Source: Fervidibacillus halotolerans
GTDB taxonomy: Bacteria > Bacillota > Bacilli > Bacillales > Caldibacillaceae
DNA: 64,000 nucleotides
Reading direction: 5' to 3'
Assembly (NCBI RefSeq): GCF_026547205.1
Contig: NZ_CP106877.1
Location: forward strand, 1,452,771-1,516,770
In this document: positions 63,924-64,000 of the stretch, piece after piece
Layout of the letters: each line of letters begins with the position of its first letter
How positions within the stretch are numbered: the first letter of the stretch is position 1
Notes under the pieces: generated by a model
What the model was told of the DNA's origin: nothing
The model's input: the letters and a program-made list of their open reading frames with translations, nothing else
Database searches by the model: none
Program-made: the position numbers and the translations under genes

Positions 63924-64000
63924 TTATAAACCGCACTTCAGTTGGGCTCCGCAGTTATCACACGTATTACACCCACCGTGTTCTTTAACTTTCCCCTTCC
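63924..64000 (-). CDS. nrdJ: 3' end of a probable B12-dependent ribonucleotide reductase
   Basis: Only the last 25 codons are in the window, ending KEHGGCNTCDNCGAQLKCGL and TAA. A Cys-rich tail of the form GGCxTCxxCGxxxC is typical of class II (adenosylcobalamin) ribonucleotide reductases, where it carries thiols and may bind zinc. It fits with the other B12 enzyme here. Identification rests on this short tail alone. Confidence 0.6.
   Translation of the reverse strand, partial: KGKVKEHGGCNTCDNCGAQLKCGL

Noticed and set aside
1-64000. CRISPR array, prophage or defence island
   Set aside because: No regularly spaced direct repeats, phage structural genes or defence families seen; the only mobile DNA is the two insertion sequences.

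Overview
The window is a continuous chromosome segment of a low-GC, spore-forming Bacillaceae. Most genes follow the B. subtilis yqkF-to-yqhO order: yqkF/yqkE, uvrX/YolD, yqjQ/yqjP, namA, rnz, zwf, dinB, yqjE/D/C, bkd operon, bkdR, yqzF, yqiK, spo0A, spoIVB, recN, argR, yqxC, dxs, ispA, xseBA, folD, nusB, yqhY, accCB, spoIIIAA-AH, efp, papA, yqhR, yqhP, yqhO. Methylmalonyl-CoA mutase, a B12-type ribonucleotide reductase tail and a probable OLE RNA/OapA pair are not B. subtilis features. They suggest a thermophilic or stress-tolerant bacillus; this is inference, not identification.

Layout. 0-12 kb: aldo/keto reductase, CPBP protease, HMG-CoA lyase, tRNA-Ser(CGA), CDGSH protein, an SOS-controlled Y-family polymerase with a YolD protein, a fatty-acyl/aldehyde-type reductase plus aldehyde dehydrogenase cluster, and NamA. 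12-20 kb: RNase Z, G6PDH, DNA polymerase IV with an orphan CheW, peptidase YqjE, propionyl-CoA carboxylase beta and methylmalonyl-CoA epimerase, and the 31-residue Prli42 gene. 20-34 kb: L,D-transpeptidase, MeaB, both mutase subunits, the branched-chain keto acid dehydrogenase operon led by leucine dehydrogenase behind a textbook sigma-54 promoter, and its activator BkdR. With HMG-CoA lyase these form a nearly complete route from Leu/Ile/Val to acetyl-, propionyl- and succinyl-CoA. The ptb and buk genes usual in this operon are missing.

34-45 kb: the sporulation block. An IS5/IS1182-type element sits between spo0A and a sigma-H promoter with a 0A box that looks like the original spo0A promoter. 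45-53 kb: isoprenoid and DNA-repair operon (ispA, dxs, xse, recN) into which an approximately 550-nt structured RNA with its own promoter is set, followed by a membrane protein gene. I identify these as OLE RNA and OapA. Then folD, nusB, yqhY, accC, accB. 53-58 kb: the spoIIIA operon behind a sigma-E promoter; spoIIID-like reading of spoIIIAD requires a rare ATT start. 58-64 kb: efp, papA, yqhR, yqhP, an IS200/IS605 element with a nonsense-mutated tnpA and an intact tnpB, patatin-like yqhO, and the 3' end of a probable nrdJ.

Nearly everything from 14.8 kb onward except namA-like single genes, zwf, prli42, yqzF, yqhP and the two mobile elements is on the minus strand. All family assignments are from reading the translated sequence; no database search was run.
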